Below, piece after piece: positions 49,206-57,428 of a stretch of 64,000 nt of DNA. A program made the translations under genes and the position numbers. The stretch comes from DATJGR01 sp963787045 (GTDB lineage Bacteria; Pseudomonadota; Gammaproteobacteria; Pseudomonadales; Azotimanducaceae). Location: assembly GCA_963787045.1 (NCBI GenBank), contig CAWBBR010000026.1:21093-85092 (forward strand), written 5' to 3'. Numbering within the stretch: position 1 is the stretch's first letter; the number at the start of each line of letters is the position of its first letter. The notes beneath the pieces were generated by a model. The model saw only the letters and a program-made list of their open reading frames with translations. It was not told the DNA's origin and did no database searches.

Positions 49206-50126
49206 ATGCGACTTGGAACGATGTTGTCGATGCCGGGCGATCCGTGCGGCACGCATGCGCTGAGCGAGCGCGCGGCGGCGGCCGAAGCCGCCGGATTCGC
49301 ATCGGTGTGGTTGCCGCAGGTCAATACGATCGACGCGTTGATGTCGCTCGCACTCGCCGGACGCGATACCCGCACGATCGAACTCGGTACCGCGGTGGTG
49401 CCTACCTATCCGCGTCATCCGATGGCGCTCGCGGCACAGGCGCTCACGGTGCAGGACGCCACGCGCAACCGGCTCGCGCTGGGCATCGGGCTCAGCCACC
49501 GCTTCTTCATCGAAGACAACCTCGGCCTCGATTACTCGAAGCCGATCCCGCACATGCGCGACTACCTGACGATTCTCAACGGCCTGCTCCAGGGCGAACG
49601 CGTGCAGCACGGCGGCAGCGAATACACCGTGAACACTCAAGTGTCCGTGGCCGGTGCAAAGAAGCCGCCGGTGATCGTTGCCGCGCTAGGCCCGGCGATG
49701 CTGCGGCTGTGCGGACGCCTCGCCGACGGCACGCTGACGTGGATGGGCGGCATCGACTATCTGCGCGATGTCGCGGTGCCGACGATGAGCGCCGCGGCGG
49801 CCGCCGCGAAACGCGCCGCACCGCGGTTCGTCGCGATGGTGCCGACGCTGCTGTCGGCGGACGCCGGTAAAGGTCGCGATGCGATCAACACCACGTTCGC
49901 GATGTACGGCCAGATTCCTTCGTATCGTGCGACGCTCGACCGCGGCGGCGCGTCGTCCCCGGCAGACGTTGCCGTGTTCGGTTCCGCCAACGACATCGAA
50001 AAGGGTTTGCGTGCCTACGCCGAGGTCGGGGTTACCGATTTCGTCGCCGTGATTCCGCGCGAGGCGCCGGGTACCGAAGCGACGATGCGATTGTTGTCGG
50101 ATCTGACGCGGACGATGAATCGCTGA
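49206..50126 (+). CDS. LLM-class (luciferase-like) flavin-dependent oxidoreductase
   Basis: 306 residues with AGGAG before the ATG and an intact frame. The bacterial luciferase-like TIM barrel begins 'MRLGTMLSMPGDPCGTHALSERAAAAEAAGFASVWLPQ', then 'IELGTAVVPTYPRHPMALAAQALTVQDATRNRLALGIG' and 'GERVQHGGSEYTVN', followed by 'PPVIVAALGPAMLRLCGRLADGTLTWM'. This pattern matches F420- or FMN-dependent oxidoreductases (MSMEG_4879-like). In a proteobacterium FMN or F420 are both possible. The substrate is unknown. Confidence 0.87.
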   Translation: MRLGTMLSMPGDPCGTHALSERAAAAEAAGFASVWLPQVNTIDALMSLALAGRDTRTIELGTAVVPTYPRHPMALAAQALTVQDATRNRLALGIGLSHRFFIEDNLGLDYSKPIPHMRDYLTILNGLLQGERVQHGGSEYTVNTQVSVAGAKKPPVIVAALGPAMLRLCGRLADGTLTWMGGIDYLRDVAVPTMSAAAAAAKRAAPRFVAMVPTLLSADAGKGRDAINTTFAMYGQIPSYRATLDRGGASSPADVAVFGSANDIEKGLRAYAEVGVTDFVAVIPREAPGTEATMRLLSDLTRTMNR

Positions 50127-50132
50127 CTGCCG

Positions 50133-51059
50133 TCAGTCGAATACACCGCGCGGATTGCGCGCCATTAGAGAATAGTCAGGACCGGAGTGCTGCCAGCCGT
50201 ACGGCTGCTTGCCGCCGAGCAGCACGCCGAAGCGTTCGTCGTTGGCGTGGCGCTTCAACACCTCGGCCGGCACCGCGTCGCCATGCCGCTCCTGCGTTTG
50301 CACGAACTGACGATTGAAGTACACGGCCAGGTTCATGCGAACACCGGGCAGCTCGCGCCGGAACGATCCGTGCCACGTATTGCCGTGCCACACCACCGCA
50401 TCGCCGGGCGACAGGTCCATCGACACGACGCCGGGCGGGTCGTTCCACTTCACGTCGGCGAGGGAATCGCCCGAGCGCAATCGCTCTGCGAGGTCTGCGC
50501 CGGTGAGACCCGCGGCCCTGAAGTTCTCGTACGCACTCGGTTGGCGCATCAGGCGATGACTGCCCGGAACCATCGCGAGCGCACCGGCCTCGCGGCTATA
50601 CGGCGTCAACGCATAGTTCACGTTGGCGACCACCGACGTCGCCGAGAACGGCGGTGGAATGCCGTTGCCGTTGTCTGAATGCAGCATCAGCGGCGAACCG
50701 CCCGGTCCGCGAAAGTGACAACCCAAGCTCGACAGCAGACAGCTCTCGCCGAGCAGATACGTGATCAGCGCGAGCGGCTTCGGCTCCATGAGTATCTCTT
50801 CGAAAATCTCGTCGTCGTACAGCAGATACGGGATGTACTGCATGCCGGCGAACGCGGCGCCCGACTCCGCGTCGACATCGACTTTGCGCGACGTCGTGCG
50901 TTCGACGCGCGCCACGATGGCGCTCTTTGCCCGCTCGATCTGCGCCTCGGACAATACGTTGGGAATCGTGGTGAAACCCTGCGCCTCGAGCTCCATCAGG
51001 TTTTCGTTCAGCCCGAGCGCCCGGACGTTGTCGAGAATTCGCTGCAACGGCTGCTGCAT
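50133..51059 (-). CDS. Phytanoyl-CoA dioxygenase (PhyH) family protein, copy 3
   Basis: 308 residues with GGAGGTTTGAACTC before the ATG. 'LEAQGFTTIPNVLSEAQIERAKSAIVARV', 'PLMLHSDNGNGIPPPFS' (HxD), 'GALAMVPGSHRLMRQP' and 'SPGDAVVWHGNTWHGSFRRELPGVRMNLAVYFNRQ' with distal His and Arg show a complete Fe/2-oxoglutarate site. It is four bases downstream of an alpha/beta hydrolase, repeating the esterase-PhyH pairing seen at 32399-34253. It is distinct from copies 1 and 2. Substrate unknown. Confidence 0.88.
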   Translation of the reverse strand: MQQPLQRILDNVRALGLNENLMELEAQGFTTIPNVLSEAQIERAKSAIVARVERTTSRKVDVDAESGAAFAGMQYIPYLLYDDEIFEEILMEPKPLALITYLLGESCLLSSLGCHFRGPGGSPLMLHSDNGNGIPPPFSATSVVANVNYALTPYSREAGALAMVPGSHRLMRQPSAYENFRAAGLTGADLAERLRSGDSLADVKWNDPPGVVSMDLSPGDAVVWHGNTWHGSFRRELPGVRMNLAVYFNRQFVQTQERHGDAVPAEVLKRHANDERFGVLLGGKQPYGWQHSGPDYSLMARNPRGVFD

Positions 51060-51063
51060 GAGT

Positions 51064-51852
51064 TCAAACCTCCAGATGGGTGTGCATGAACGCCAGTGCG
51101 GCGCGGATGATCTCGCGCGATCGATCGTCGTCGTTCAACGCGTCGAAACCGTGCTTTCCTTGCGGGTGGTTCATCACCGTCAGCGGCGCATTGGCTTTCA
51201 GCGCCGCCGCCACGAACTGATCGATGACCGCGTTCAACGGCGCAACGTCGAGGCCGGCGCGCGCGACGAAGATCGGCGGCACTTTGGCTCCTTCCTCGCC
51301 ATAGAACGCGGCCGGCGAGTATTGCCGCAGCAGTTCGGGCGGTCCTTCATCCGCGTGCAGCGGCGAACGCCGAATGTCGAGAAACGCGTAGAACGCGAGC
51401 ATGCACCGCACGAACTCGGTGTCGGGCCCGAGACCGGTACCGAGCAACGGGCCGCCGGCAGAAAACCCCAACAGACATACTCTGTCGCGATCGACGTTCA
51501 GCGCTTCGGCGTTGTCGCGGGCGTGTGCGATGGCGGCGCGAACGTCCGCGCCGGCCTGCGCCAGGTTCGCTTTCGGATAACCGAGCCGATGGTTGAACGT
51601 GATTCCGACGAAGCCGCTCGCGGCCAGCAAGCGACCCCACGTCTGAAACAGCGGCCAGTCTTTGGCGAGCACGCCGGGCGCGACGCCGCCGTGCACGAGC
51701 AGCACCACCGGGCGTCGGTCGGAACGCGAAAGCCCGCTTGGCACGTATGCGTCGAGCAGCAGAGCGCTGTCTTCGGCGGGGCGATAGCGCCGGTTGGCAT
51801 GCACCTGCACGTCTTCCATGCCGGGCACTGTGTAAACGATGGGTGTGGTCAC
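51064..51852 (-). CDS. Alpha/beta hydrolase (esterase/lipase, hormone-sensitive-like)
   Basis: 262 residues from a GTG start with GAGGGA upstream. 'LLVHGGVAPG' is the HGG oxyanion loop, GFSAGG holds the nucleophile, 'PIFVARAGLDVAPLN' the acid region and 'NHPQGKHGFDALNDD' the His (dienelactone hydrolase-like ending HGFD). It resembles BD-FAE or dienelactone-hydrolase-like esterases. The frame is intact. It is translated just before PhyH copy 3 and probably coupled to it. Confidence 0.85.
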   Translation of the reverse strand: MTTPIVYTVPGMEDVQVHANRRYRPAEDSALLLDAYVPSGLSRSDRRPVVLLVHGGVAPGVLAKDWPLFQTWGRLLAASGFVGITFNHRLGYPKANLAQAGADVRAAIAHARDNAEALNVDRDRVCLLGFSAGGPLLGTGLGPDTEFVRCMLAFYAFLDIRRSPLHADEGPPELLRQYSPAAFYGEEGAKVPPIFVARAGLDVAPLNAVIDQFVAAALKANAPLTVMNHPQGKHGFDALNDDDRSREIIRAALAFMHTHLEV

Positions 51853-51926
51853 GGTGGGGTCCCTCGCGTCCCCACTCTAAAGCTTCAGCCGCGGTGCCTC
51901 CAAGGCCCCCGGGCGGACGCAGCCGC

Positions 51927-52100
51927 TCAGACGCTGTCGCAGGTCCGACCGCGGCGGCGGCGCCCAATCGAACACGACGGGCGCTCTTCGTCTCTCCTGC
52001 GACGTTTTTCCGCGCGCCGGTGCAGCAGATGAACGAGGATCGTGGGGCCGACGACCAGGCACAGCATCGCCGCCAGCAGAACGAAGTTTTCGGTGATCAC
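51927..52100 (-). CDS. Possible small membrane protein, 57 aa
   Basis: A GTG-started frame reading VITENFVLLAAMLCLVVGPTI then LVHLLHRRAEKRRRRDEE: one hydrophobic helix followed by a strongly basic, then mixed-charge tail, a plausible small inner-membrane protein. Nothing else is apparent in the 350 bases between the hydrolase and the next membrane protein gene. No clear ribosome site; low confidence. Confidence 0.3.
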   Translation of the reverse strand: MITENFVLLAAMLCLVVGPTILVHLLHRRAEKRRRRDEERPSCSIGRRRRGRTCDSV

Positions 52101-52205
52101 GAAGAGGCGCCTCGGGTCGGCGCGAGCAGAAGGGAGGCGGCATCCTAGGCAGCCTGAGCGGCAAATGCCGGTCGGTTGCGGCCATTCGCCGGTCGCGTCG
52201 CGCCA

Positions 52206-52670
52206 CTAGTCGATCAGCGCGATCGAACCGAGTTGAAGCACCACCACCGCGACCATCGCGGTAATGCAGTTCAGGTGATCCCGATAGATCGCTCTGGCCA
52301 GCTGCGTTTGCACATCCGGCGCGTCGCGTCCGCTGCCCAGCCGCACCGCGTTCCGAACGGTGCGCGCCGCGGCGAGGCCGATGGCTCCGGCCGCGAACGC
52401 GAGCGACGTCCAACCGATCAGACGCGGCGTTTCGCCGATCGCGATCTCCGCAACCAACGCCGACAACGTCCCCAGCATCACGAGGCTGATGAGCCGGTTC
52501 ATCGGCGTGGCGTCGGTGGTAACGCGCCGGTAATACGCACCGATCGATGCGAGCACGTCGCTCGGAAGCACGTCGCTGCGATACTTGCGCGTCTGCACGT
52601 CGAACATCAGATCGAACCACAACACCGCCGTCAGGAAGCCGGCGCCGGTGGCCGCACAGGCGTTCAGCAC
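52206..52670 (-). CDS. Integral membrane protein of unknown function, about 154 aa
   Basis: Four TM helices: 'AATGAGFLTAVLWFDLMFDVQ', 'MNRLISLVMLGTLSALVAEIAI', 'LIGWTSLAFAAGAIGLAAARTV' and 'HLNCITAMVAVVVLQLGSIALI'. The start is taken as GTG at 52668-52670, overlapping the stop of the APH-type kinase gene, implying coupling; the frame itself is open further upstream. It resembles small DUF1772-like membrane proteins in layout, but I cannot assign a family. It is the last gene of the aminotransferase-kinase unit. Confidence 0.6.
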   Translation of the reverse strand: MLNACAATGAGFLTAVLWFDLMFDVQTRKYRSDVLPSDVLASIGAYYRRVTTDATPMNRLISLVMLGTLSALVAEIAIGETPRLIGWTSLAFAAGAIGLAAARTVRNAVRLGSGRDAPDVQTQLARAIYRDHLNCITAMVAVVVLQLGSIALID

Positions 52671-53665
52671 GGCGGCTCGAACGTCGCACACTGGGCGCAG
52701 ACGTTCTGCCTCAACCACTGGAAGTACTCCGACGTATCGAGCTCCGGCCGTTGACTGATCCAACCGATCACCGCCATGCCGCGAATCATCAGGAACATCG
52801 GGATCAGCGCAAGCGCATCGTCCGAGATGTCGCGCGTCGATCGATAGCCACGCACGAAACCGCGCTCGATCGTCGCGAACTCGACGCGCGCTTGAGAATG
52901 GAACAACGCAACCGCGGCGTCGTACTGATGCCAGCCGAAACCCGAATCGTCGAAGTCGATGACGGTGAGCCGATCGCCGTCGACCAGCAGATTTCCGGGA
53001 TGCAGATCGGCATGAATCACGCTGAACGTCTGCCGTTCGCGTCCGAAGCGATCGAGCGCAGCTCGTACGCGCAGGCGCGTGTCCGAGAGCAGCGAACGCT
53101 CGGCCGACGACAGCTCCGGATGTTCCCAGAACCGTCCCCAGAACGGCGCTTCACCCATCAGACCGTCTGTGTCGAGTGCGTGGCGTTTGAAATCGGCCGG
53201 CATCTGCCACGCGCTCGCCTGGTTGTGCATCGCGGCCGCAATCACGCCCAGCTGTTCGAAGTAGCCTTCGATCTCGCCAACATTTTCGGTTTGGCGCAAT
53301 GCTTCAGCCAGCAATCGGCCTTCGGTCCAACGCGAGACACCCACGTAGCGCCGTTCGCCGGTTGCAGCGATCGACACGCTTACGTACTCGCGGCCATCGC
53401 TCGCCGCAAACGGCGGCGGCACCGCGATACCTGCGTCGCCGAGCGCGCGGATCCATACCCGTTCGGAGATCAGCTCGTCCAGCGAGTGATAGCCGGGGCG
53501 ATGCAGCCGCAGCACGTACGCGGCGCCGTCGTTCGCGTCGCGAACACGAAACGTCACGTTTTCCGAAACGGACACGAGTTCGAGCCCGGTCGCCTCGATC
53601 GGAAACGCCTGCAGTGCTTCGAGTGCCGCTGGTGTGTATGCCTGCGCGGCTGCCGCTTTATCCAT
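52664..53665 (-). CDS. Aminoglycoside phosphotransferase-fold kinase (hydroxylysine/homoserine kinase-like)
   Basis: 333 residues of the APH/choline-kinase fold: 'ENVTFRVRDANDGAAYVLRLHRPGYHSLDELISERVWIRAL' (nucleotide Lys/Arg-Glu pair), 'VIHADLHPGNLLVDGDRLTVIDFDDSGFGWHQYDAA' with HADLHPGN catalytic and IDFDD metal motifs. The substrate is a small hydroxylated amine or amino acid rather than necessarily an antibiotic. The start overlaps the end of the class III aminotransferase by eight bases, the same pairing as the human hydroxylysine kinase (HYKK) and 5-phosphohydroxylysine phospho-lyase. The frame is intact. Confidence 0.87.
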   Translation of the reverse strand: MDKAAAAQAYTPAALEALQAFPIEATGLELVSVSENVTFRVRDANDGAAYVLRLHRPGYHSLDELISERVWIRALGDAGIAVPPPFAASDGREYVSVSIAATGERRYVGVSRWTEGRLLAEALRQTENVGEIEGYFEQLGVIAAAMHNQASAWQMPADFKRHALDTDGLMGEAPFWGRFWEHPELSSAERSLLSDTRLRVRAALDRFGRERQTFSVIHADLHPGNLLVDGDRLTVIDFDDSGFGWHQYDAAVALFHSQARVEFATIERGFVRGYRSTRDISDDALALIPMFLMIRGMAVIGWISQRPELDTSEYFQWLRQNVCAQCATFEPPC

Positions 53666-54944
53666 CGATTTCGGCGAGCGTCGCGTCGAACGCGACGAGG
53701 AATTCGTCGGCGTGGCTCTGTTTGAAGACCAGCGGCGGTCGAATCTTCACGACGTTGCCGAAGATGCCGGCGTTGCTCGTCAGGAAGCCTTTGTCCTTCA
53801 ACCGGTTCACCACGTCGACGGCCAGGTCGCGATCGGGCGTTTTGCCGGCGCGGTCCTTCACCATCTCGATGCCGACGAACAGCCCCTCTCCGCGCACGTC
53901 GCCGATTGCGGCGCAACGTGACTTGCGTTCGCTCAGCGCACGCTTCAACGCGCCGCCGACGGCTGCCGCGTTCTCGCGCAACCGGTCGCGCTCGATGATG
54001 TCGAGCACCTTCATACCAACCGCCGCCTGCAACGGGCTCGACGCGAACGTGTTGAAGTAGTGAGTGCCGGCGCGGAACGTGTCGACCAGCGCTTTGCTCG
54101 ACGCCGTTGCCGCGAGCGGCAACCCATTCCCCATCGGCTTGCCGGTAACGACGATGTCGGGCGTAAAGCCGGTGACTTCGTATCCCCACCACCGGCCCGT
54201 TCTGCAGTATCCGGCCTGCACTTCGTCGGCGATCACCAGCCCGCCGGCGGCCCGCACCATCTCCGCGGCGCGCGGCATGAAGCCGCGCGGCACGTCCGGC
54301 AGACCTTCGTTCGCGAAGATCGAGCACACGATCAAACCGGCAAAGCCGCTGCCGTTCGCTTCCAGATGCCGGATCTCGCGCTGCAGTCGCTCCAGATAAG
54401 CATCGACCTGCGCCTCTTCGGAACCGTCTGCGACCAGCGGCCGGTACCGTTCCGGAAACGGGAACGCGCGCACATCGGGGGCATTCGGCTGATCACCGCG
54501 CGTGCGCGTCAGTACGCCGACCGCCTCGCTGTTGCCGTGATACGTCGCGTTCGTGCAGACGATGCCGCGTTTACCGGTGGCCATTCGCGCCATGCGCAAC
54601 GCCACTTCGTTCGCTTCGGTGCCGGAGCAGCTGAACACCACGCTCTCGATCGCATGCTCGTGCAGTCTGGTCAGGCGTTCCGCGAATTCGATGATGCCTT
54701 CGTGCAGATAACGGCTGTGCACGTTCAACGTGCCCTGCTGTTTCGTCATTGCCTCGACGACTTCGGGATTGGCGTGTCCCACGCACGGCACGTTGTTGTA
54801 CATGTCCACATAGCGGCGGCCATCGACGTCGAACAGATACACGCCATCGCCGCGTACGATCTGCAGCGGCGTGGTGTAGAACAGTTGCGCGCCCGTTCCG
54901 AGCGCGCGATCGCGGCGCGCGACCAGCGAAGCGGTTGTACTCAT
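53658..54944 (-). CDS. Class III PLP enzyme, aminotransferase or AGXT2L-type phospho-lyase
   Basis: 428 residues. 'LFDVDGRRYVDMYNNVPCVGHANPEVVEAM', 'FSCSGTEANEVALRMARMATGKRG', 'GGLVIADEVQAGYCRTGRWWGYEVTG' and 'PDIVVTGKPMGNGLPLAA' with PLP Lys about K269 are typical. NNVPCVGHxNPxVVEA and the DEVQ(V/A)G motif are characteristic of the AGXT2L group, which includes ethanolamine-phosphate and 5-phosphohydroxylysine phospho-lyases. It overlaps an APH-fold kinase gene by eight bases, supporting a phosphorylate-then-eliminate pathway. GAGG lies before the ATG. The frame is intact. Confidence 0.88.
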   Translation of the reverse strand: MSTTASLVARRDRALGTGAQLFYTTPLQIVRGDGVYLFDVDGRRYVDMYNNVPCVGHANPEVVEAMTKQQGTLNVHSRYLHEGIIEFAERLTRLHEHAIESVVFSCSGTEANEVALRMARMATGKRGIVCTNATYHGNSEAVGVLTRTRGDQPNAPDVRAFPFPERYRPLVADGSEEAQVDAYLERLQREIRHLEANGSGFAGLIVCSIFANEGLPDVPRGFMPRAAEMVRAAGGLVIADEVQAGYCRTGRWWGYEVTGFTPDIVVTGKPMGNGLPLAATASSKALVDTFRAGTHYFNTFASSPLQAAVGMKVLDIIERDRLRENAAAVGGALKRALSERKSRCAAIGDVRGEGLFVGIEMVKDRAGKTPDRDLAVDVVNRLKDKGFLTSNAGIFGNVVKIRPPLVFKQSHADEFLVAFDATLAEIDG

Positions 54945-55064
54945 CGAGAGCCTCATGGAGATTTGAACGCGCAACGCGCGTCGGCGGCGCTATTCTGCCG
55001 AATATTGCCGGCCGACCCCAAACGCCTTGGCCTTCCTCTCGCCGGATCCGCGGAGAATCGACCG

Positions 55065-55910
55065 ATGCCAACCGACAATGCCGATCAATCCAGGGTGCGC
55101 GAGTACTACGCCCGGTTCGGCGAGCGTGAATGGCTGCGGCTGTGCAATGCGGAAGACGGCGCGATCGAATTCGCCATCACCTGCCATACGCTCGAGACGC
55201 TTCTGCCGGGCTCCGGACGGGTACTGGATCTCGGCGGCGGTCCCGGTCGATACACGATATGGCTCGCCGAGCGCGGCTATCGCGTCGTCTTGGCCGATCT
55301 TTCGCCGGCACTCCTGGAAATCGCGAAAGAGAAGATTGCGCAATCGGGAGTCGCGTCGAACGTCGAATCGGTAACGGTGGCGGATGCTCGCGATCTGAGC
55401 AGATGGCCGGACGACTCGTTTGACGCCGTGCTGTCACTCGGTCCCTTCTACCACCTTCCCGAGCCGTCAGATCGCAAGAGCGCCGCCGCCGAGATGGTGC
55501 GCGTGTTGAAGTCACAAGCGCCTGCGTTCGTTGCGTTGATGCCGCGCTACGCGTTGCTGCGACGAACCATCGCTATCGCAGACGAGCGGCGCCACCTGCG
55601 CCAGCCCGAGTGGCTGGCGCGACTGATGCGCGACGGTCGCTTCGACAACGACGTTGCGGGGCGCTTCGACTATGCGTTCGGCGTGCGACCGGAAGACGTC
55701 ATACCGTTCTTCGCCGAGTTCGGTCTGGTCTCACAGCGGTTGCTCGCCGCGGAGAGCGTTAGCGTCGGCTTGCAGGGTTCGATCGCGGATCTCGCCGGCA
55801 CCGACCCCGCGGCGTACGCGGCGGCACTCGCGGTGATGATCGAGGCGGCGTCGGACCCCGCCATTCACGGATTGAGCAACCACCTGCTCTACGTTGGTCG
55901 AAAGACGTAG
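55065..55910 (+). CDS. SAM-dependent methyltransferase, class I
   Basis: 281 residues with GGAGA before the ATG. The Rossmann motif I is 'GSGRVLDLGGGPGRYTIWLAERGYRVVLADLSPALLEIAKEKI', with the acidic ribose-binding Asp in LADLS, and motif IV is 'FDAVLSLGPFYHLPE'. It belongs to the Methyltransf_11/25 group. A C-terminal helical cap (about 190-281) lies outside the core. Substrate unknown. It diverges from the aminotransferase operon, with about 120 bases between. Confidence 0.87.
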   Translation: MPTDNADQSRVREYYARFGEREWLRLCNAEDGAIEFAITCHTLETLLPGSGRVLDLGGGPGRYTIWLAERGYRVVLADLSPALLEIAKEKIAQSGVASNVESVTVADARDLSRWPDDSFDAVLSLGPFYHLPEPSDRKSAAAEMVRVLKSQAPAFVALMPRYALLRRTIAIADERRHLRQPEWLARLMRDGRFDNDVAGRFDYAFGVRPEDVIPFFAEFGLVSQRLLAAESVSVGLQGSIADLAGTDPAAYAAALAVMIEAASDPAIHGLSNHLLYVGRKT

Positions 55911-55960
55911 CTTGCGCAGGCCCACCGCCAACATTTCTCTGAAGGTGCGTCGTTGCGCAT

Positions 55961-55973
55961 TTGCAAAATTGCA
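55961..55973 (+). promoter_or_regulatory. Near-palindrome TTGCAAAATTGCA upstream of 56055 gene
   Basis: Reads TTGCAAAATTGCA, an imperfect palindrome, in the leader of the small exported protein. A close relative (GCAAATTTGC) stands upstream of the LysR gene that converges on this small gene. Both could be bound by that regulator. Inference from sequence similarity only. Confidence 0.35.
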
Positions 55974-56054
55974 CGGCCGTTTGCAGCCAGTTGGCTGACC
56001 GATCGTTTGCGCACCGTTACTGTTCTTCCCACCTAGAACCAGTGGAGCGAGAAC

Positions 56055-56399
56055 ATGAAGTTGCCTTACATCGTCCGCAGCGCAAGCTTCGTTGCTGCAC
56101 TCGCGCTTTCAGGCGTTGCTGCGGCCGCAACGCTCGAGACCGAAGCGCTCAACGCCTGCGCGCGGGCGGCCGCCGACGCGAGCCATGCATCGCATCTCGA
56201 CGTGGTGCGATTCGTCGACCACGCCGGACGCGGCAGTTACGAATATTGGATCAACGCCGACGTCACGCCGGCCAAGCGGAGCTACTGCCACACGCGGCAG
56301 GGCGAGGTGTCGCAGATCCTGAACTTCGACGGACACTGGACCGGCAACCTCCCGGCGCGTCCGCACGCGACTCAGACCGCCAGTTCCAGCGCGCTCTGA
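56055..56399 (+). CDS. Small exported protein of unknown function, 114 aa
   Basis: Signal peptide MKLPYIVRSASFVAALALSGVAAA, then a mature domain of about 85 residues with three Cys ('LNACARAAADASHASHLD', 'AKRSYCHTRQ') and 'GSYEYWINADVTP...FDGHWTG'. GGAGCGAGAAC precedes the ATG. No named family recognised. Its 3' end overlaps the 3' end of the convergent LysR gene by 28 bases. The frame is intact. Confidence 0.65.
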   Translation: MKLPYIVRSASFVAALALSGVAAAATLETEALNACARAAADASHASHLDVVRFVDHAGRGSYEYWINADVTPAKRSYCHTRQGEVSQILNFDGHWTGNLPARPHATQTASSSAL

Positions 56400-57295
56400 C
56401 GCACGGTCGACTTGAGTCCGCCTTCGAACGCGGGGCGCAACCGTCGAAAGGATGCGACCAGGTGATCGGCGAAGGTGCGCACGCGCTGCACGTTGCGTAG
56501 TTGCGGGTGATACAGCAACCACGCATGCGGAAACTGAAACGGATGCGCATCGGAGATGCGCATGAGACGCGGATCGCTTTCGGCGACGTAGCACGGGAAC
56601 TCACCGATGCCGGCGCCGGAGGCGACCAGTTCGCACAACGCATCGACATGGCTGGCGCTCGCGACGAAGCGCGCTTTCGGCAGCCATTGCCGCGTCCATG
56701 GCGAGATCGTCCGTTCCGCGGACAAACCGATGAACGGCACTTCGACGTTTCTGTCGATCACCGTTCCCGTCGCCGCATAGAGCGCCGAGTTCAGATCGAC
56801 CAGTTTGCGTCCCACGAGCGTCTCGGGCGGCGATGCGGTGAGACGAATCGCGATGTCCGCTTCCATCAGTTCGAGATCCTCGGCCGAGTTCGTGACGTTC
56901 ATCTCCACGATCAGCCGCGGGTGCTGCGCCATGAACGCCGCGACGTCGCCGGCGATCAATTTCGCGACGCCGCTCGTCAGCGTGACCCGGATCGTCCCTT
57001 CTATTCGCTCGTCGCGACCGAACACGCGCCGGCCGAGTCCCTGCAACTGGCCGTCGATTCCTTCGGCCACCGCCAGCACGTCGCGGCCCGACTGGGTCAG
57101 CACCAGATTGCGCCCGCGCCGCTCGAACAACGTCGCGCCGAACGCCTTCTCCAGATCGGCGATGCGCCGCGACACGGTGGTGCGGTTGACGCCCAGACGT
57201 TCCGCCGCCTTCGGCAGCGAATCGGTCGTGGCGAGCGCGAGGAAATGTTGCAGGTTCGACCAGTCCAATATCGGTTCCAACATTGGTTTCAACAT
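56372..57295 (-). CDS. LysR-family transcriptional regulator (AaeR/DsdC-type subgroup)
   Basis: 307 residues: 'LDWSNLQHFLALATTDSLPKAAERLGVNRTTVSRRIADLEKAFGATLFERRGRNLVLTQSGRDVL' is a clear LysR winged HTH of the CrgA/AaeR-like group; an effector domain follows at about 95-290. GAGAGGATC precedes the ATG. Short palindromes of the form TGCAAAT and GCAAATTTGC occur between 57318 and 57402 upstream and could be autoregulatory sites. The frame is intact. Targets unknown. Confidence 0.88.
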   Translation of the reverse strand: MLKPMLEPILDWSNLQHFLALATTDSLPKAAERLGVNRTTVSRRIADLEKAFGATLFERRGRNLVLTQSGRDVLAVAEGIDGQLQGLGRRVFGRDERIEGTIRVTLTSGVAKLIAGDVAAFMAQHPRLIVEMNVTNSAEDLELMEADIAIRLTASPPETLVGRKLVDLNSALYAATGTVIDRNVEVPFIGLSAERTISPWTRQWLPKARFVASASHVDALCELVASGAGIGEFPCYVAESDPRLMRISDAHPFQFPHAWLLYHPQLRNVQRVRTFADHLVASFRRLRPAFEGGLKSTVRQSALELAV

Positions 57296-57388
57296 CGGCG
57301 GATCCTCTCGAGGCAGTGCAAATACGCAAACGAGTCGGGATCATAACGCCGTATCGGTGCACGCCGCGGTGCAGGAATGTAGCGGCGC

Positions 57389-57403
57389 TGCGCAAATTTG
57401 CAC
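57389..57403 (-). promoter_or_regulatory. Palindrome TGCGCAAATTTGCAC, candidate LysR operator
   Basis: Contains the perfect 10-bp palindrome GCAAATTTGC (57392-57401), about 95 bases upstream of the LysR start and just after the nucleotidyltransferase stop. A half-site-like TGCAAATACGCA lies near 57318, closer to the gene. The form fits LysR-type boxes. Confidence 0.4.
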
Positions 57404-57428
57404 GCCACGCCCTTTGGATGAATCGCGC

